Below are positions 62,517-64,000 of a stretch of 64,000 nt of DNA, in pieces (the first letter of the stretch is position 1; each line of letters opens with the position of its first letter). This stretch comes from Leifsonia shinshuensis. GTDB taxonomy: Bacteria > Actinomycetota > Actinomycetes > Actinomycetales > Microbacteriaceae. The translations under genes were made by a program, and so were the position numbers. The stretch is from NCBI RefSeq assembly GCF_013410375.1, contig NZ_JACCFL010000001.1, forward strand, positions 2,542,001-2,606,000, in the 5' to 3' direction. The notes beneath the pieces are model-generated. The model saw only the letters and a list, made by a program, of their open reading frames with translations. It ran no database searches and was not told the DNA's origin.

Positions 62517-63323
62517 ATGTCCCCTGTCGACTACCGCCGTGGAGTCGCCCTGATCACCGGCGCGAGCTCCGGCCTCGGCGAGGAGTTCGCCCGCCGGCTC
62601 GCCGCCCGCGGAGCCGACCTCGCCCTGGTCGCGCGGCGCGCGGACCGGCTGGACGCGCTGGCCGCCCGGCTGCGCGCCGAGCACGGGGTCGCCGTCAGCA
62701 CGATCCCGCTCGGCCTCGCCGCGCCCGACGCCGCGGCCGCCCTCCGCGCGGAGACCGATCGGCTCGGCCTCGACGTCCACACGCTCGTCAACAACGCCGG
62801 GTTCGCGACCCACGGGCTCTTCGAGGAGTCCGACCCCGACCGCATCCGGAGCGAGGTCGCCCTCAACGTCGCGACGCTCGTCGCGCTCTCCCGCGCCTAC
62901 ATCCCGGACCTGGTCCGCCACGGCGACGGCGCCCTCGTCAACGTCGCCAGCACGGCCGCCTACCAGCCGGTGCCGTCGATGGCGGTCTACAGCGCGACGA
63001 AGGCCTTCGTGCTCAGCTTCACGGAGGCGCTCTGGCACGAGACGCGTGCGAGCGGGCTCCGCGTGCTCGCCCTGTCCCCCGGAGCCACGCGCACCGAGTT
63101 CTTCGACGTGGTCGGCTCCGAGAACGCTCGCGTCGGCCGCTTCCAGACGGCGCAGCAGGTCGTGGACCTCGCCCTCACGACCCTCGACCGGCGCAACGCC
63201 CCGCCGAGCGTCATCTCGGGAACAGGCAACCGGGTGAGCGCGGCGCTGTCACGGCTGCTCAGCCGGAGGCTGCTCGTCACCACGACCGGGCGCGTGATGG
63301 CGGCGGCCGAGGCGCGCGGGTAG
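62517..63323 (+). CDS. short-chain dehydrogenase/reductase (classical SDR)
   Basis: A 268-residue NAD(P)-dependent oxidoreductase. The cofactor motif TGxxxGxG reads ITGASSGLGEEFA (residues 13-25), NNAG is in LVNNAGFATHG, and the catalytic Ser-Tyr-Lys is seen as VASTAAYQPVPSMAVYSATK. RRADRL after strand 2 suggests NADPH preference. The fold is complete; the substrate is not predictable. The ATG has TTGGAGGA upstream. It is controlled, by inference, by the divergent TetR protein, and ends at a strong bidirectional terminator. Confidence 0.92.
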   Translation: MSPVDYRRGVALITGASSGLGEEFARRLAARGADLALVARRADRLDALAARLRAEHGVAVSTIPLGLAAPDAAAALRAETDRLGLDVHTLVNNAGFATHGLFEESDPDRIRSEVALNVATLVALSRAYIPDLVRHGDGALVNVASTAAYQPVPSMAVYSATKAFVLSFTEALWHETRASGLRVLALSPGATRTEFFDVVGSENARVGRFQTAQQVVDLALTTLDRRNAPPSVISGTGNRVSAALSRLLSRRLLVTTTGRVMAAAEARG

Positions 63324-63346
63324 CCGGGCGACGGGTCGCGGAACGG

Positions 63347-63382
63347 CGAAGAGCCGGGCACCTCGCGGTGCCCGGCTCTTCG
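63347..63382. terminator. bidirectional terminator between the SDR gene and tig
   Basis: Perfect 16-bp stem CGAAGAGCCGGGCACC / GGTGCCCGGCTCTTCG with a TCGC loop. Confidence 0.9.
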
Positions 63383-63396
63383 GTGTGAGTGTCGGT

Positions 63397-63424
63397 GAGG
63401 ACTACTCGGCGAGGACTACTCGGC
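63397..63424. repeat. 14-bp tandem duplication over the tig stop codon
   Basis: GAGGACTACTCGGC occurs twice in a row (63397-63410, 63411-63424). The second copy contains the TAG stop of tig (63416-63418, minus strand) and its last sense codons; the first copy is downstream of the stop. Confidence 0.85.
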
Positions 63425-64000
63425 GTCGGCGGCCTTCTTCTTGGCGGCGCGCTTCTTCGGCTTCTCCTCGGCGGCCGGCTCCTCGGCCGGGGCCTCGGCG
63501 GCCTCGTCGGCGGCGGTCTCGGCGTCCTCGTCGGCGGCGTCCTCCGGGAGGGCGACGAACTCGGTGAGGTCGACCTTCTTGCCGTTGGTGTCGACGACCT
63601 CGGTCTTGCCGAGGATGATCGCGAGCGCCTTGTTGCGGGCGACCTCGCCGACCATCGACGGGATCTGGCCGTTCTCGCTGAGGATCTTGACGAACTCGTT
63701 CGGGTCCATGCCGTACTGGGCGGCGCCCTGCACGAGGTACTGGGTGAGCTCGTCCTGGCTGACCTTGACGTTCTCCGCCTGCGCGACCTCGTCGAGGAGG
63801 ATCTGCGTGCGGAAGGTCTTCTCGCTGGACTCGGTGACCTCGGCGCGGTGCACGTCGTCCTCGAGGCGGTTCTCCTGCTCGAGGTGGCGGTGCACCTCGT
63901 CCTCGACCAGCGCGGCCGGGACGGGGATTTCGACCAGCTCGAGCAGCTTGTCGACCAGCTGGTCGCGCGCCGCGGTGCCCTGACCGAACGCCTTGGCCCG
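63416..64000 (-). CDS. tig: trigger factor, C-terminal part
   Basis: Partial: 194 codons plus the stop are in the window and the N-terminus lies beyond 64000. Trigger factor is the ribosome-bound chaperone and peptidyl-prolyl isomerase. The visible part is the C-terminal substrate-binding arm domain: [62 protein letters not shown] and [18 protein letters not shown] are characteristic. It ends in a low-complexity Glu/Ala tail with a basic finish ([15 protein letters not shown]). tig upstream of clpP1-clpP2-clpX is the classic order, here separated by the SDR/TetR/TPR insertion. Confidence 0.93.
   Translation of the reverse strand, partial: RAKAFGQGTAARDQLVDKLLELVEIPVPAALVEDEVHRHLEQENRLEDDVHRAEVTESSEKTFRTQILLDEVAQAENVKVSQDELTQYLVQGAAQYGMDPNEFVKILSENGQIPSMVGEVARNKALAIILGKTEVVDTNGKKVDLTEFVALPEDAADEDAETAADEAAEAPAEEPAAEEKPKKRAAKKKAADAE

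Overview
The window is a high-GC chromosomal segment of an actinobacterium, most likely of the family Microbacteriaceae (a Leifsonia-like genus is a guess from gene content, not proven). Supporting signs are the strong G/C bias at third codon positions, frequent GTG starts, dense ATGA/GTGA/TGATG gene overlaps, two actinobacterial-type LexA boxes, an ImuA-ImuB-DnaE2 mutasome, paired ClpP subunits beside clpX, the order ileS-folC-DUF4233-ndk and rplU-rpmA-obgE-proB-proA-nadD-rsfS, and an ileS T-box with an ultrashort specifier stem. No prophage, insertion sequence, CRISPR array, rRNA or replication origin was seen.

Layout. 1-2.9 kb: trmI (cut by the window edge), a HAD phosphatase, a PAC2-family protein and uppP. 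2.9-8.1 kb: M20 peptidase, tRNA-Leu(GAG), a cation diffusion facilitator, a WYL regulator coupled to a rubrerythrin-VIT1 fusion, and a DUF1707 membrane protein. 8.2-15.4 kb: an SOS mutagenesis island with two LexA boxes, one before a DUF6504 gene and one before imuA-imuB-dnaE2, with DUF3097 between them. 15.4-23 kb: YceI, a Tat-exported protein, a GH3 lipoprotein, a UbiA-type prenyltransferase, a DHA2 MFS exporter, two small membrane proteins and an LCP-family protein.

23.2-28.4 kb holds the most unusual locus: seven co-directional, tightly spaced or overlapping genes. They encode three small secreted proteins with TasA/camelysin-like leaders or end motifs, a membrane-anchored protein with an LAxTG-like motif, an RCC1-type beta-propeller with the same leader style, another TasA-like protein, and a SipW-type signal peptidase. 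I read it as an export and assembly locus for a surface fibre or matrix; this is inference.

28.4-46.4 kb is mostly housekeeping on the minus strand: small membrane proteins, tRNA-Ala(GGC), rsfS, nadD, proA, proB, obgE, rpmA, rplU, rne, ndk, folC and ileS with its T-box; a DUF4031 gene and a VKOR gene lie on the plus strand. 46.4-58.3 kb: a TetR regulator divergent from an MHS-family transporter, valS with two tandem GNAT paralogues, a repressor-exporter operon, an M3 peptidase and a ClC-type channel. A five-copy 14-bp-period operator array lies between the repressor and the peptidase. 58.2-64 kb: clpX, clpP2, clpP1, a TPR protein, a TetR/SDR divergent pair, and the 3' part of tig.

Many genes have a -10-like hexamer (TAnnnT) exactly six bases before the start codon, implying leaderless mRNAs. 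Intergenic DNA is rich in designed-looking structure: bidirectional terminators, a palindrome cluster between clpX and clpP2, and a promoter-spanning inverted repeat before the ClC gene.
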